A stretch of 64,000 nucleotides of DNA, taken from NCBI GenBank assembly GCA_011033025.1, contig WFMF01000064.1, positions 124,001-188,000 of the forward strand, read 5' to 3'. The notes under the pieces are model-generated. The model did not search any database. It was not told the origin of the DNA and saw only the letters and a program-made list of their open reading frames with translations. Each line of letters begins with the position of its first letter. The stretch's first letter is position 1. The stretch is from Beroe forskalii. Lineage: Eukaryota; Ctenophora; Nuda; Beroida; Beroidae. The translations under genes were made by a program, and so were the position numbers. Below, in pieces: positions 10,492 through 25,400 of this stretch.

Positions 10492-13400
10492 GTACCTAAT
10501 TAGTGAAAGAATAAATATTATCTTCCGAATTTCTGTTGTCCCTTCAGATTTTCCCTATTTACATTTAACTCATGCTGATATTCTCATATTTTGAACTTCT
10601 GTTGTCCATTCAGATTTTCCCTATTTACATTCAACCCATACTGATATTCTTTTGTTTTGAACTTCTATTGTCCCTTCAGATTGCTCCTATATAAATTGCC
10701 CCCACACTTCCCTCAAGCAATACCTCTTCCTCCTCAAACAGTAAATGTACGAGGCTAGTCAGACAAGGAGCTCCCCACGCCCTGTTACGTAGCATAGCCG
10801 CCACGTCCCGTGTCAGACCCCTGTTGGAGGAACTGTGTATTAGGCAACACTTGCTACTCCTCAAGCTTGCTGTCAAAGGTACCACGGGAGGTATTTGATA
10901 AGGAATGCCCAGATTTTAAGCAGTACAAGGAATGCAAGTTCGTAGTCATATCTGCCGGTGTCTGCATGAAGTGTTTTGAATGATGGAAGTGATCAGCCCG
11001 ACGAACGCACACTTTTTGCGTTCAATGTTCGCACTTTTAAATCGTAAAGTAGGCACTTAAGACGTTTTGTCCATTGACCATTGGCTGACAGTTGACACTT
11101 GCAGAGAAGAAGCTGGCTCTCAAAGCAAGGTTGTGCGGCGTTGTAACGGTTACGCTGGACCTCGCTAAGCAATGCATCAACAACATCGACCTCAGCACGC
11201 CCCTCTTACAGGTTTGGGCGTCATTCAACTGTAGGCTAGTTGATAAGGAATGATTAGATTGGGGAAGGCTTTTATCTTTTCCTTCCACAATTCTAAATGC
11301 CCATATAACTTATAAGGCAACGATAATCGAGGTGTTGATGTTGATCGCTTTTAATTATTCGATCGTTAATCGTTTCTTTTCAATAAGGGTCATCAGCACC
11401 CAACCAGTTCAGTCAACTTTTATTATTTGAGCTCCGACTTTGGTAGATAGGAGTCCCATCCTAAATCAGAGTCGTATCTCCTCAGGTTCTAAAAATCTAC
11501 GCTTCGAACAGTTCCAATTCAGTATCACTTGTGAAGAACGGAGTCCTAAACCTCATGGAAAGGTCGGTGCGAACTTCCTTGAAACATACTTTGTCTGGAT
11601 TGAGGATTCAGAGACAAATATCTTTCATCTGCACAATTTAACCTCGCCACAAATTAACATCGCCGCTCCCACAGATACCTACAGGCATTATTGTTATCGC
11701 AATGTTTCTATTATCGTTATCTCAATCTCTCTGTCATCTTTATCTCAATCTCTCTGCTATCTCAATCAATCAGTCTCTGCTATCGATGTCTCAATCTCTC
11801 TGTTATCCCTCAGGTATTTCTCCCTGTACGGTAAACAGAACATAGCAGTTTTCAGACACGCCCTCGACCTCTACACCCAAGTCCTGTCCTTCAGATCTAA
11901 CGCCAGTAAAGCAGCATCCAGTGGAGCCACTAGGTACTTTCCTAAAAGTGCGGTATTTGTAAAAATATTTCAGTATTCGTCCCGCATATGGACATGTCAC
12001 ATTGCCGGCAATCGGTAAATATTGCAGAATACCGTAATCACTGGTTACACCTGAATGTCCATCAGGAATTTCAATGGCTAACCGGGCTTAGCTAGATAAT
12101 TTTCAGTTTCTTGATGCACTGAGAAAATTTTTCGTCAATAATATTGCCTTCTGAGATGATGAGTATCTTGATCGGCGTTTTGGTTGAAGGTTCTTGAACT
12201 ATCTAGACTTTTAGACTAGAGCCTAGATAATGAATTTGCTGAGCACAAACATAAATGATGATTTGTGGCCATGTTGGGTCTTTAATATGACTCATGACTC
12301 ATGGAATATCCAATGATTACCCCCTGTAAACAGTAAATATGCTTTCCTGATTTCTCAGTCAGCATATTCCACATTCCCAGAATGCTTTGCTAATTTCATG
12401 GACACAGCGCACGAAAAATAAACGAACACTGTTTATTCTGACAAATGTTCGTCATTTCTAATGGCTCACTCCTCCAGGAAAATGCTTGATCTTTACGTCT
12501 ACTGGACTGACATGGACAAGCTGCAGAAGTTCATACAAGTCCGGAAGTCAATACTCAACTCAGTGAAGCACCTGGTGGGCAATGAGAGCGGAAGGAAGGC
12601 CCTCATCAAGTCAGACGGCATTGCCATCCTCTACGCCACTGCCAAGCAGGTGAGCCGCCCTACTTTCTAGGTAGCCGCTGCAATTGGGTGAGCTACCCAA
12701 CTTCTTATTAAGAAGCCGCCTCAATTCCGGAAAAGCCGTCATTGCATTGAGATTTTGAGTGACTCACATAGTTAGCCGCCAGTCAACCTGGTCAGCCCGA
12801 AGTCGCTCACAAATTTAAGGCTGCAAACTCAACTTTGTCGCCTTGAGTCTAGGAGACTGTGAGTAATGGACTGAGTTAGCTGCTTGTGATCCAAAAATAT
12901 GCGTTTCCCTACTCCTTTCGCTCAACCCTGTAATGACTTCTTATAAAAGTTTGCGAGTTGATTCTAGGCAACGTAATTGCCTCTTTTTACGTAGTAGCAA
13001 TCACATATATTTCATTCTCCTAAGAACTGTTTTCCTTGCTTCCCGATTGGAGAGAGTCTCCTTATTTATAGTTGTCACTATTGTATGATCTATTGTTGTC
13101 TGATCTCTCTGGTTTACCTAGAACCCATACAAACAATTGCTTGCTACCCTTTTAAAGTTGCGGAACTTCGCCACAACCTCTAGTCCTCTGAGCCCAAAGT
13201 CCCTTCCTACCATTTAACTCATGGTGAGCATTGAGAGCCGACCTAAATACGTGCTTATACGTCTTTTTCTTATTCCTCACTCTTTATACAATGCTCATTG
13301 CTCATGATATTGGGACCTCTACTCAACCGTTGCCACTAGTGGCACAAATTCATGTATTCTATTGAGCGGAATTTGCACCACTGACAACACTCACTGCTGA

Positions 13401-16400
13401 ACGCTGATTACACCTTCCCATGTCCCTATTTTCCCTCTTCGCACTCTCTCACTTTCCCACTCCCCGACCTCCCCACTCTCCCGAGTTTCCCACTTTCCCG
13501 CAGTCCCACTTTCCTTATATTTTACCACTTTCCTATTTCCTCATCTCCCCCAGTCCCCCACTTCCTATTTCCCTCTTCCCATATTCCCCCCTCCCCACTT
13601 TGGCACTTTTCCACTTTTCCACGTGCTCATTTCCCACATCCCTACTTCCCCACTCCCCCGCAGTCGGACGAGATGAAGCAAGAGATCCAGCGGAACTGCA
13701 CCTCCAACCAGATGGACTTCAAAGTGCGGTGCACGAACTCCACCGGTCCCCAGGAGCTCTTTAAGAAGACGGGGAGCGAGCAGCAGGCTGCTAATCCCAA
13801 TGGTAAGTGGCACTCCGGGGCTGGGGACGGTGTGACGTCATCAACTCTCCTGTGTAAACCATGATAATGACGTCACTCTCAACCGAGTACACTTCGCTAA
13901 GGAGCTGTATTATCCCATGTATGTAACTTAATTTATATAACTTATTTCGTGCTGCTGTGCACGACTCTAAGTTAAATATAGGCATAACTAAGTTGTGTAG
14001 CTGGTGAGTTGTGAGGTCCCAGGACTCTCTTTCTCTCGGGAGTCTGAGGTGCGGTATTCTTTAAACCCGCGCAGAAATAGCTAAATTAGCTAAATTAGCT
14101 TTATCATCGTCCTGTCACGTACCGCCTAATGAAACCCGCTCCATCATCATAGTTGCTAATGATAAAATTGAGATAGCTGACCGCCGATCTTACGCGCGCT
14201 GTAATAGTTTTAAGTATGAGAGCTGTTATTAAAAGAGGCATCAGAGAGATTTTCCATGTAAAATCCTGAGCCTGTATTCGCTATTACTCTTCACTATCAA
14301 ATGTATAGCCATTTGTGAAGTTAACGCTTGTTCAACACACTGATAAATCAGCATTCAGCTGCCTCCTTCTTTTCCTAAAAGGCCTCCTTTTGCGGGCTAA
14401 ATAGCCCCACATACCAATCAGTTCAAGTCTTAATTTCACTGTTTCAATGTGTATGAAGTTAAAGTAATATTTTCGTGTATTATTGATGAATCGGGACTTA
14501 TTTTTATCATTTTTCTCGTAATTGTCACAGCTTAGCTCCAGTGTGATAGGAGGAGAAACACCATTGAATGAACTAGTATTTTACAAACAGATCAAAACTT
14601 GGCGGTTTTAAAAATCTCCGACATTTTGCACGACAACAGCATTCGGCACAAAGTCTGATGAGCTACGAAAACAAACAATGTGTATCATCCCCCACGCACT
14701 AATTGTACTATATCTCACGTCAAGCTATTCTGCATGAGATTGACACAAAATAAATATATATGTGGGTGTCAAATACGAGAACATTTTGTCGGAAAACTTT
14801 CGTTCATTCTACATTTCTATTCTTGCGCATTCTAATTCACATTGATATACTAATCTATTTCAATTCACACCGATCATGTTCACACAGAGACAAGTATCAG
14901 TTATTAAAAGCGATAGATTGTACTTATATTATACGAGTGGACCTCTGGTAGTTTAAATAGCGTGTATCTGCTGTGAATTGCGTGCACGTACGCCGGTACA
15001 TTCCACATAGCACGTTATCGGTGGAAGTGCGCAGTCTATCACGGTATCACACTGCACACGAGCAACGTCTTACTAGGTCTAACTATCTCGCACTACATCT
15101 CTTTCTCAGTAATTATTCCTTATAAGGAAATAAACTGATTATTTGCCTCCTATTTTGGCATAATCATTACACGGGTACCGTCTAGAGGTCTCACCTATTC
15201 GCTCTCTCACTCTCTCACAGGCATTGGTGGCACTCTGAGTGCCACCTCTCCGTGCCACCTCAATGCCACCTGGCGTGCCTCTTTAATGGTATCGTGTCAT
15301 CAAAGTAATCTCCGCAAGCCGTCAACCTGTGATCTTCCCATATCGTATCGGGGGATGATGGAATGTCGGGCCATTGCGCACAATTACTTTTATCGGATTG
15401 TGTCATTTGCTGTTATGTTTGATATTTAAAACGTTGCAGGAATGTCAAAGATTGGAAGATTGTAGCATTTCGCATTTATAAATCCGTGTGGGGGCCCTTT
15501 TTTATTAACATTTTGCATCGCGTTGAGGGTTTGTTTTTGTGATTTAGCACGATTTAAAGAGTATCGTTTTCTGCAGTTGGTCTTAAAAAGTGATGGATGG
15601 TGTAAACTGTTGAGTCTACGGTTATCCTGGTCTCAGCCATGTCTTCCCAGTCGCAGCTCCTTCCTTGAATTATGTCATCGTCTATATTTAAGTGGCTATT
15701 TATAACGCAGTCAAATTATGTTAGGTAATGCTTGGCTTGTTTTCCAGAAGCAAATTCAATCCATCAGTGCCAGATTTGAACGTTAAAATGTGTTAAATAT
15801 ACTATTAAATCACATGTTAATATTAACTTGGTTGCCAGAGGCAGCGACATAACGTAATTATCGAAAAAAATCGAAAAAATTATTTTATTCAAATTTAAAT
15901 GTCATGTAAAGAGCTAACGTAAAACCCAGATCATTCCAGTGTCCGCTCTGAAAGTTAGATCCGTGCTATTCTTCACAACTTGGTTTACTATAATTATCAG
16001 ATCATGAAAATACGAGGAGTGGTATCTAAAAGCAAATGGTATTCTCGAAAGAGGAGATTATCAGGTTTTCTGCAGGTAATTGAAGAGAACCGTATTGGGA
16101 CAACTTTTAGAGCTCTGGGAACTGGTTAATTAAAGTTCTCCGCTTACCCGATGAGACAGAAGTGTTTCTAGGCCTTCTCTTGCTGTTAATACTTTGACCC
16201 GTGCTTATCGGGTCCATCTTGGAATGCTTCCCAGAGTTTAACCCAAGGGAGGAACCAGGTTGAGGCCCGCAGCCATTAGGATGGAAGACCCGATGAGCCG
16301 ATGAGGCCAGGGTTCATGTATTGTAAACACCGAGAAAAACTTCAGAGTAATTAATTGATTGATTGTTTCAAAAAAGTTCTACACAAAATATTCCTGTGAC

Positions 16401-19400
16401 TATAATTTACTCTATCATGCCCTACGGAGGATAAGTATATCAAGTCATAGTCGAACTTCCTTATGGCCATGTGTTCTTTCCGGGGCGCGCTATCAATTTT
16501 CTGAGAGTGATGCCGTTTTCATGGCGTGTAATAGTTATTGATGATGTCAAACTTTCCTTCTCATCTCTGTTTCATTCCTTCTGTGTCTTTTCATCAATCA
16601 TTGATTCAGTGCCTGTTCATCACTCATTCCTTCTGTGTCTGTTCATCACTCATAACCCATCAGTTTATGTGTATAAGAGCTACCTCTGCTCATGAATGTA
16701 ATGAACGGCCACTAATCCTACCAGAGGTTGCCATGACACCAATGTTTATGTGACATTTCATGTGGATGAGTGGACCATAACATTAAATTTGGCAGCAGCA
16801 TTTAACGCTGATTGTGATTATGTTCATTCAATGCATACAGTGACACCGCCTAGAAAATGCCAAACCCTGTTTTCGAACTTAAATGGTGTCTTCATAAACA
16901 CTATTTTATAAACACTACTTCACAAACACTACTTTGTAAACTCTATTTTTGCATAGGCTTGAGATACCAAGGTATCTTTCACCCTTAGCTCAGTGGGAAT
17001 GGCAGGGAATCGAACCCGGGAATTTTCGATCACGAGCCAGACTAGAAACCAATGTCCAATACACCATTTTAATGAACAATGATTATAAACACTACTTTGT
17101 GAACACTTAAGACAATCAAATTGAGTTTGAAAACGATGAACATTGAAATATGAACGAACTAAAAGTTTTCACTTTGTGGGATATCGCCAGCTCCCACTCG
17201 GCATCCATTCAGTCAGATAAAAATCATTTCATCGCGAATCTGGTGAGAAACCTATTTAAAGCTATAAATGAGTATATGCTAATTGTATCAATGGAGTGAT
17301 TTAAGGGGTGAAAGAATACCCCGAAAACGTCAAACCCTTCAGTCAAGACGTCGCTGACAAACATTATACTATTAGAATTTTATCATTGTAAAAAGTTTAC
17401 TGTCTTGAAAACTGAAAACTCCTGGTGAAGGAAATGAAGGATGAGTTACATGGATCATTATGATTGCTGCAAGTCCATTATGTCCGATGTTTTTTCTGAA
17501 ATTGCCATCATTTTGGACGGTAATTTCAAGGCTGCACCGAGTTTGCAGAGTTTTCATAGATTTGATGAGCTGATGTTCTCCATTTCTCTGATGGCCAGGG
17601 TTGTTTTGGAGCTGAGAATGAATTTGTTTTGAGATTGAATATGTAGTAGTTTGAAACCATAAGACGTTGTACACTAGTAGTAATAGTAGTGCACTATAAT
17701 ATTTGAAATATAGTTAAAAAGTCTTTTTGCTTTGCCTCTGACCGCACTGTGATGAATAGTCAATGTACTGCGATGCGATAGTATCAAGCAGGTTTTAGAT
17801 ATATCCATGATATAAGATGGTCAAGTTAGTTTTAATTTGGTTAAATTAAATGCTCAAAATTTTATTCAATGAACACTGTATGCAGTCAATGAACACTGTA
17901 TGCAGTCAATTATAATAAATCCAATTAAAACAGGCATATCAAATACACAGTGTACAGATATGCTCATGCTATGTTATGTGTCGAATGAAGATGTTTATAC
18001 CGAATAATGTTGTCGAGGTTGTTAAAATTCTTGTGGAACAATGCGTTTGTGGACTGACTATCTGTGGTCAAAAGGACTCAACTGTGGTCAAAAACTGAAT
18101 GCTGAATTATGAGTCGCTCTACTGCTGTAAAAAGTGTACAATTCTAAAAACGTGCGATGCATACAATTCAAAGTTGTTTTACGTGTTCTTTCCTCAGAGA
18201 TTGTACATTTAACAGTCCTGTACTTTGTACCTCGCCAGAACAGAAGACTGCGCTAAGTCACATCACTGTTCAAAGTGGTTAATGCAGTCGAGCCACACGT
18301 TATTTGACAGCAGTCTACTGACAACCAGCGACTGAGGAAGATTTGATGCCGACACACAAGTTGTTTCATTTGATGCTGGTTGCTCTGTAACGCACTGTAT
18401 ATATGAATTTCCTGTTTCATTCTTTCATTCTGTTCATTCGGCTCATTTTTCTAATCTATCCATTGCTGTATTGTGCTGTGTATACCACTGTGGGTATGCC
18501 AGCGTAATGCTGCAATGGCATGGCTCGAATGAGTGTTGCAGATGTTGTTATCGTTCATTTCTTCAATAGGATGCCTGTCTCAAGGTGTGGGAGCCAATGC
18601 TTCATTCAGTAAACTAAAGCCGTTGCCTATCCTATTACACACAGCCACGTCACTAGAATTTTTGGCCAGGGGATGCATGCCAAATTGTAAGGGATGCTGA
18701 ACAACCGATTTCGACCAATATTCACAGATGATGCAAGTTTCTCAGATGATGTAAGCCAACTTTGCAGGGGATGCAGAGCATCCCCTGCATCCCCACTGGC
18801 TACGTGGCTGATTACACAATTGCAGGAGGTACTTCTAGAAATCCTCCAACAACGGTTTTTGAAGTGCTGTAAAGCTATCTTCTTGGTGTACTCCAGGTTT
18901 CTCAAAGCAACCTCCACCAGGCTCCTTTCTATTGGGATTTGGGTTACAAAAATCCTAACTTTTAAAGCAACGTCTTGTTACAATTATCCAATTCGATGCG
19001 GCTTATTTCGTACCAATATTTCGTTGAAAATTGAGATTTATCACCAGGAAATAAGAACCATTTCATGCAATTGACGTCCAGTAACTTAGAAATTCTGATG
19101 CAGGATCCGATTGAGCCAAGCACCAAACTTTAGAACCACAACAGTGCTAAATTCTAGGTAGGTTCGGTACGATTGTGCGGCTCAGTATAGGTATTTCGAT
19201 ATTTTAAGCTTTTAAGGTAATCTCTATACTAAACATCGAAGTATGCCGATCCGCACAATCATATCGAACATAATAACGTACCGAACTTGCCTAAAATTCA
19301 GCACTGTAAACTTTGATTGCTTATGCGCTGTCCCTGGTACAGCAGTAGACAATACGACAAAACAAATATATGCGGCCAATAAACTGCAAAAATCTGCACA

Positions 19401-22400
19401 GCTTCGTCCCTTTCAATGAATGTAAAATGTGGGCATTTAGCAGATTGTCTTTACAGTGCACTGGTGTGAAAGCAAATGATATTTTCCAGTAGCTCCTGGG
19501 CTGTTTTGCTCTGACTTTCCACCGTACAGTGCTTTTGCAGTGTATACAAAAGATGGGACATGTCGAATATCTGATGAATTTGCCACTTTAAACCATGATA
19601 ATGACGTCATCTCCAGTCACTATTTTCTTTTTGCGTAAACAATGCTCCGACCACCCTGGAGTCGGGAGGACTAGGTCGTTACTCCGTTACCCATCATCCG
19701 GCGGAGCTAAACGAGACGGGGCTGAAACGAGACGGGCGTTGAAGCGTAACCACTCTGCAATGCTGCAGGAATCATTGTCTATTTCCTGCCATTATACATC
19801 CCATTGCAGGGAACTTGCCAAGGAGGCTCAGGAAGGGGTTTTCATCCCGTGTTTTGTAGACCACGCAGGGTACCGTGTAATTACATGGCGTACCTGGCGG
19901 ATAATCAGTCCCAAGCCGTCATTTGCCACTTTAGAGGGTGTGTACTGTGTACTTGGTTCCCAAAGTAAGAATTTGGGAATGCCCCAGGGTTTTTATTTCT
20001 TGAAATCTGTCCTATCAACCTACAGCTTACTAAAGTACAAACGCCACAAACTGCTACCTACTTGATATGAAGCACACCAGAGCCCTAAAACGTGTCGGAA
20101 ACGACAAAACATTAAATCTCAATAATAATGACGAGGATTTAAATGGATTATCAAATGATCAAATTTAATTTGTGTATTGGTCTAAGTTTAACACACATTA
20201 ATCTTAGATCTATAGCGTAATGCATCGTGTATATTTGCTATTTATTGATTATGGAAGTTGTGGCTCCTCTGCCCACTGCAGATCTACCGTTTTCTGACCT
20301 GCTAAAAATAATATTGGAAAATATTAAACTACGTCATTCAATAAGGCAGTGAGAATTAGGCCAGATCAAAATGTTAAATTAAAGTTTTTGTGTGGCGTGT
20401 GTCACTGGATAATCTATATTTCAGAAAGTTTAGAGTCTTAGAAGTAGACGTTGGACCATCTGAAATTTGTGTTATTACTTGTTCAGTGCTAGATCCCATC
20501 ATGAGATTTTATTACAAGTCCTAATCACAAATTAATGAGATAGTTTTTAGTCGAATAGTTAATATATTCGAATAGATTGTGATAGCATTGTATGACTTAT
20601 TCCGGAATTTGATGTTGCGGCCCCACTCTCTGCTAGATTTCCACTGTTCCATACTGCATGGGCCAGCTGGTATCACCTGTTCTCTTGATGCACAGTTTAC
20701 ACTTTCTACTTTAATTCTGGACTTACATGAGGGCTGATTCCATTTTTCATAGTTAAGCTGTAAACCAGGGAAGTTTCGCAACTTACAAATAAAGACCCAA
20801 TTTCGTAAGTTTTTTTGAAAAACGCTGTTTCCAAAAAGTCGATTTATCTAATCTGAGATAAAATAAACGTAAATGCTTTGCTTGTCGAGGAATAGCTTTA
20901 TAAACGCCAACAACTCATGTTTTTAAACCTAGTTTGTAACTTCGTTCTTAACCGCGTGCGAGCCATAAAGTTGTCTTTTTCGTCGTGTAATTTAAACGTT
21001 GTTTAGCTAAATTCCTCTGTTTCTACTTTCTGTGGAGATTTGATTTTAGTGAGATTTTAATGATTTCTATGGATATTTTGATACAAACAAACATTTTATT
21101 ATTCGAAATATTGCCTATATTGAAATATTAACATCTGCTGCTGAACTCTCAATCGAATGTACCCCTCAAAGTGTCACCATAGTAAAGGCTCAAAACTCCA
21201 TGGAATGCTTGGGTCCGAGCAGGATCTCAAAGAATTTGGCGCTACGCCAGCAGCACAGTCTTACCAAATGTTGGCTGCAAGGCTCAGGTAAAGTGATTAG
21301 GGACCGGTTTGCTCCTTATCCATATGTGTGCACATGCATCGATCGATATTCGATGAAGGGATTGATAAAGACGCGCATTTTACAGTGCGCGAAATTTACT
21401 TTCAGTATAAATTTCTGTCGTACAAATAAACATCCCAATTTCGGACTCGGTAAGATTTTTTTTCAAAGTCGAATTTGAAATGTTAATTTAAATTCGGCAG
21501 AGGAAAATGTTCATATTTTTAAGTCAAGTGTCACAAATATGTTTCATTCATGAGCAAAAGGAATATGATGTGATTTTAAATTGGTTTCATTTTTTTGCAA
21601 AAAACGGCGGGTTTGTGATCAAATTTCTTTAACCAGGACGTGAACTCTTAGAAGTATATCAAAAATCTTCGTGTTGTGCTGTTAATTATCAATACCAAAT
21701 TGACTTTACATTAGAAATGATTGATGCAAAAAACCTAAAAATTTTCGCCCTGCGGCGGGCTTTTGTGATCAAATTTTGATTTTCAAGACACAGCCACGGA
21801 TATATAGCAATTAAAATTTTCGCTTATGGATTGTTATTTTGAGAGGCAAACCTAAAAACATTTGATCAATTTGGTTTCAGGCCTATATTGAAACTTGAAA
21901 AAATTTTCTTTGCATGCTGAACTCTGAATCAGGCAGATTTCTTATAACGATACAAAATATTCTAAAAATTTTCGCCTGCGGCGGGCTGTTTTGATCAAAT
22001 TGCGTTGATAAAATGATAAATGGGACTTAGACACAGCCAGAGTGAAGTGCATTTAAAATTTCATGCCGCAGACTGCTGTAATCAAATTATCAGCTGCAAG
22101 TTGACTTTATATTAGAGCAGATTCAGATGCAAAAACCCCCTAAAAATTTTCGCCTGCGGCGGGCTGCAGTCAAATTGTTCATTACCAAATTGAGGCAGAT
22201 TCAGATGCGAATAACCTAAAATTTACGCATGTATGATCAAATTGCAATGAATTGGTTTTAGACCCATCAGATGTGAAACATATAAAATTTTCGCGGCATT
22301 GTAAAGCAATTTATTGATACCAAATTGACTTTAGGGCAGATTCAGACACAAAAATTCCTAAAAATTTTCGCCTGCGGCGGGCTGTTGTAATCAAATTATA

Positions 22401-25400
22401 CAGATTCCTGCAAATAAGCAAATATGAATACAAAACACCAAAAATTTTCGCCTGCGGCGGGCTGTTGTGATTCATTATCCTACTAAATTGGTCCTTGACA
22501 TATTTTCGATGTGAAACTTAAAAAATTTTCACCTGTAGGCGCTCAGAAAGATCAGTAGGACTAAAAACTAGAATTACAAATGAACAATATTGTCGTATTA
22601 TCATTCCTTGTATTTATTTGTGGTCTTCTTTTAGCATGTTAGTCAGGTTAGAAATCATAAAAATGGGTCTCAGAGGAAATTCAAAATTTTCTGGATGTGG
22701 GTGAATCAATCCATTGCACACATATGGGTCGCGAATTTGTAACATTTTTGGAAAACTTTACGAATCTGAAGAACTTAACGAATCTTAACTTGAAACTTGG
22801 TTATTACTTTGTATATTATGATTTATAGTATCGTTATTCACCAATAAACCCCCTAGAGCAAACTATAAATACTATATTATGTGGTTGCTGGTAGCATTTC
22901 TATACTATTTGAAGAACCATAGGTATCCAAATTTTTGATCGTTGCCCAATCATCATTTTAGAATCTAAATCATGTGTCTACCAGCTACTTTCATCGTCCG
23001 CAGATCTAAAACTCGATACAATTTAAAAGTATCAGTTCGTTCACAGCAGTTTTTGATGTTTCCTGTACGTGAAGACTTTGAGATAACTGTGTCTGTGACG
23101 TCAGAGTATTAACGATAATAAGACGTTGCCTTATCATCCGACAAAAACAACTTTCTCCTCTGGACTCCTTTACGATTGTTTTTTAAATCACATATTTACA
23201 ACAAGCTACTTAAGTATTTTCATTAAACAAGTGTTGCCAATGTTGTTCATGTGCCCGCATATACTTGAAGTTTCAAAACGTGCTTGTCAATACTAAAATC
23301 TTGATAAAAATGTGCGTGTCAATTAAACACGTCTGTTATGCGTGTCAATGGAAATAATATGTCTGGTCTGTTGGGAAAAATTATCTTACAGCCGGATCAT
23401 GGAAGAAAATTGGACAGATTCGGACGTATCTGTGGGCATTGCCCCCGTGGGAAAAAGTTTTTTGTCGAATGAATTTTTTGCACTTTTTCGATTTAAAAAG
23501 TATGTTACCGCTAAAACTAAAACCACTGCACATTTCAATTTCATGCAAATTAAGACCACAAGAGGACGTCGCAGACCTTAGAATGAGGTCACTATATCAT
23601 AGTCTAAACTCTCTCTAAGGAACTACGCCGTGTTCATTTCATGAGTAATGTCAGCCGGCACTGCAGGCATCCAGCTTGCAAACATCCAATCTTTTAATGA
23701 TGGAGAGTTCTCGAAAAACGTGCGGAGGTTGTGCAGAAAACTTCTGGAAAAGACTTCGTAATCACTGAAAAGTAGCAATCCAAGGAGTCATTTTGTATCT
23801 AGCTACACATCATACATACACAACTTAGATTGTAGGACTCGTCTTCTGCTGGTCACGACCTTTCATAGATAAGTCAGGGCATTATCACAGATCACAATCC
23901 GGCCATTTCTTTCTTTTCAGGAAATTTCGTCTTCTCAGGAAAGAATATGAATAGGAGACAATTAAACCAATATTCGTTGCGCAGACTTGAAGCAGGCTTA
24001 GAAAACATTGCCTGCATTTCTCGTCTTGGGACTGATTGAGTGTTTTTACCTTTTGTGTTTATGCGAGTATGATCTGTGACTGTCTGTGTGACTGTCAGTA
24101 TGACTGTCTGTATGAATGTACCTGTGTACTGATAATGATATCAGCGAGTGTTTATGTGCGTGTCATATAGTCGGCGACTCCTGCTCTTCCTTGAATTACT
24201 ACTAGCGTGCTGCTTGCTTCTAAATTAACCCCCAACTACCAATCTCTTAAATTATGATGAGAGCGCGATCTACTACTGCAGCTCACTCTCCAAGAGGCCG
24301 TGACAGCCAATCAGATAGCCAAGGCCGTGTCATGTGACCTGACGGACCAATAAGACGGCGTGATGTGCTCGAATTAGGCACGCTGAAGTGAGCCTAAGCC
24401 ACTGGTGTAACTCGAGCAATCAACTGGTTCACATACTAGAGGGAAGTGAAGGAAATATACCCCCTGGTGTAGCGCCCACTGCAGGGTGCCGCTCTATTTG
24501 CCAAGTTAGATAATACTCCCCGGATTAAATGCCGCTCAATACGCCGCACACTGCGCCGCCACACTGCGCGTTGCAATTCGTGTGAGTGTGTTTGTGAGTG
24601 TGTTCGTGAACGTTCAAAGAATTTGAGCTGCTGGTCTCCGGCTGCTGCAGGTGGCTCGTGACGTGGCTCTCTCTCCTCCTGGCGAGCCTGACAAGCAATA
24701 CTGAGCGAGTGTGTGTACGTACTGTACTCACTATATAATGCTGCTGTCTGCACACGCATCACGCCAAATCTCTTGTTTTCTTTCGACCGAGGTGTTCTCT
24801 CCGATTGCTAGTCGCTGCATAACATATTGGTAAACCTGTGTCGAGTCATTTATTATCCACCCCTTTTTCACCCTGTTGATTTGTTCTAGTAGTTTTGGTT
24901 TACTTCATTGCACGCTGAGTATAAAAAAGAAGTCTGGATTCTCTAAAACCCGCATCTCCCTCCGTCTGCCACCATCCGACCCCGCTCAGCTGATCCACGT
25001 CGCCACGGTGCCGAAGTGTCCGTGTGGCGGCGCCCCCAACGGCGCCCCCCACTCCAAGAAGTGCGGCAAGGTGCGCCGTCGGAGGAGGCGCCGGAGGGCG
25101 GCGGCTCACGCAGCGGCGCAGGAGCAGCGATCCAACTCACTGAAACTGCCTGATGTGGTGGATCCCATGTGCTGTGACCCTTGTGCAGTGGTGAGCAAAA
25201 GTGAGGGAGATAACTTTGCAGTGGAGCAAAGGTGAGAGGTGGGAGATAACTTCGTGGAGGAGCAAAGGTGAGAGGTGGGAAATAACTTGCGGTGAAGCCA
25301 ATGTGAGTGTGGAGGAATAAAACTTTACAGTGCAGCCAAGATGCGGGGAGGGAGATAACTTTGCAGTGGCTCTGAAGCCAAGGTGACAGATCGGAATGGT

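Noticed and set aside
11440-12018. 192-codon continuous frame
   Set aside because: Its middle is intron; only 11,814-11,933 in this frame matches CCP1, and exon 4 inside the same span uses another frame.
16985-17075. Functional tRNA gene
   Set aside because: Pol III boxes are present but the T-stem and acceptor stem do not pair.
21590-22560. CRISPR-like array of short repeats with spacers
   Set aside because: Spacing is irregular (about 80-225 bp), spacers share sequence, and the context is an animal intron.
24941-25189. Regular CCP1 cassette exon
   Set aside because: Phase 0 at both ends cannot be inserted in a phase 1 intron, and exons 7 and 8 already join in frame.
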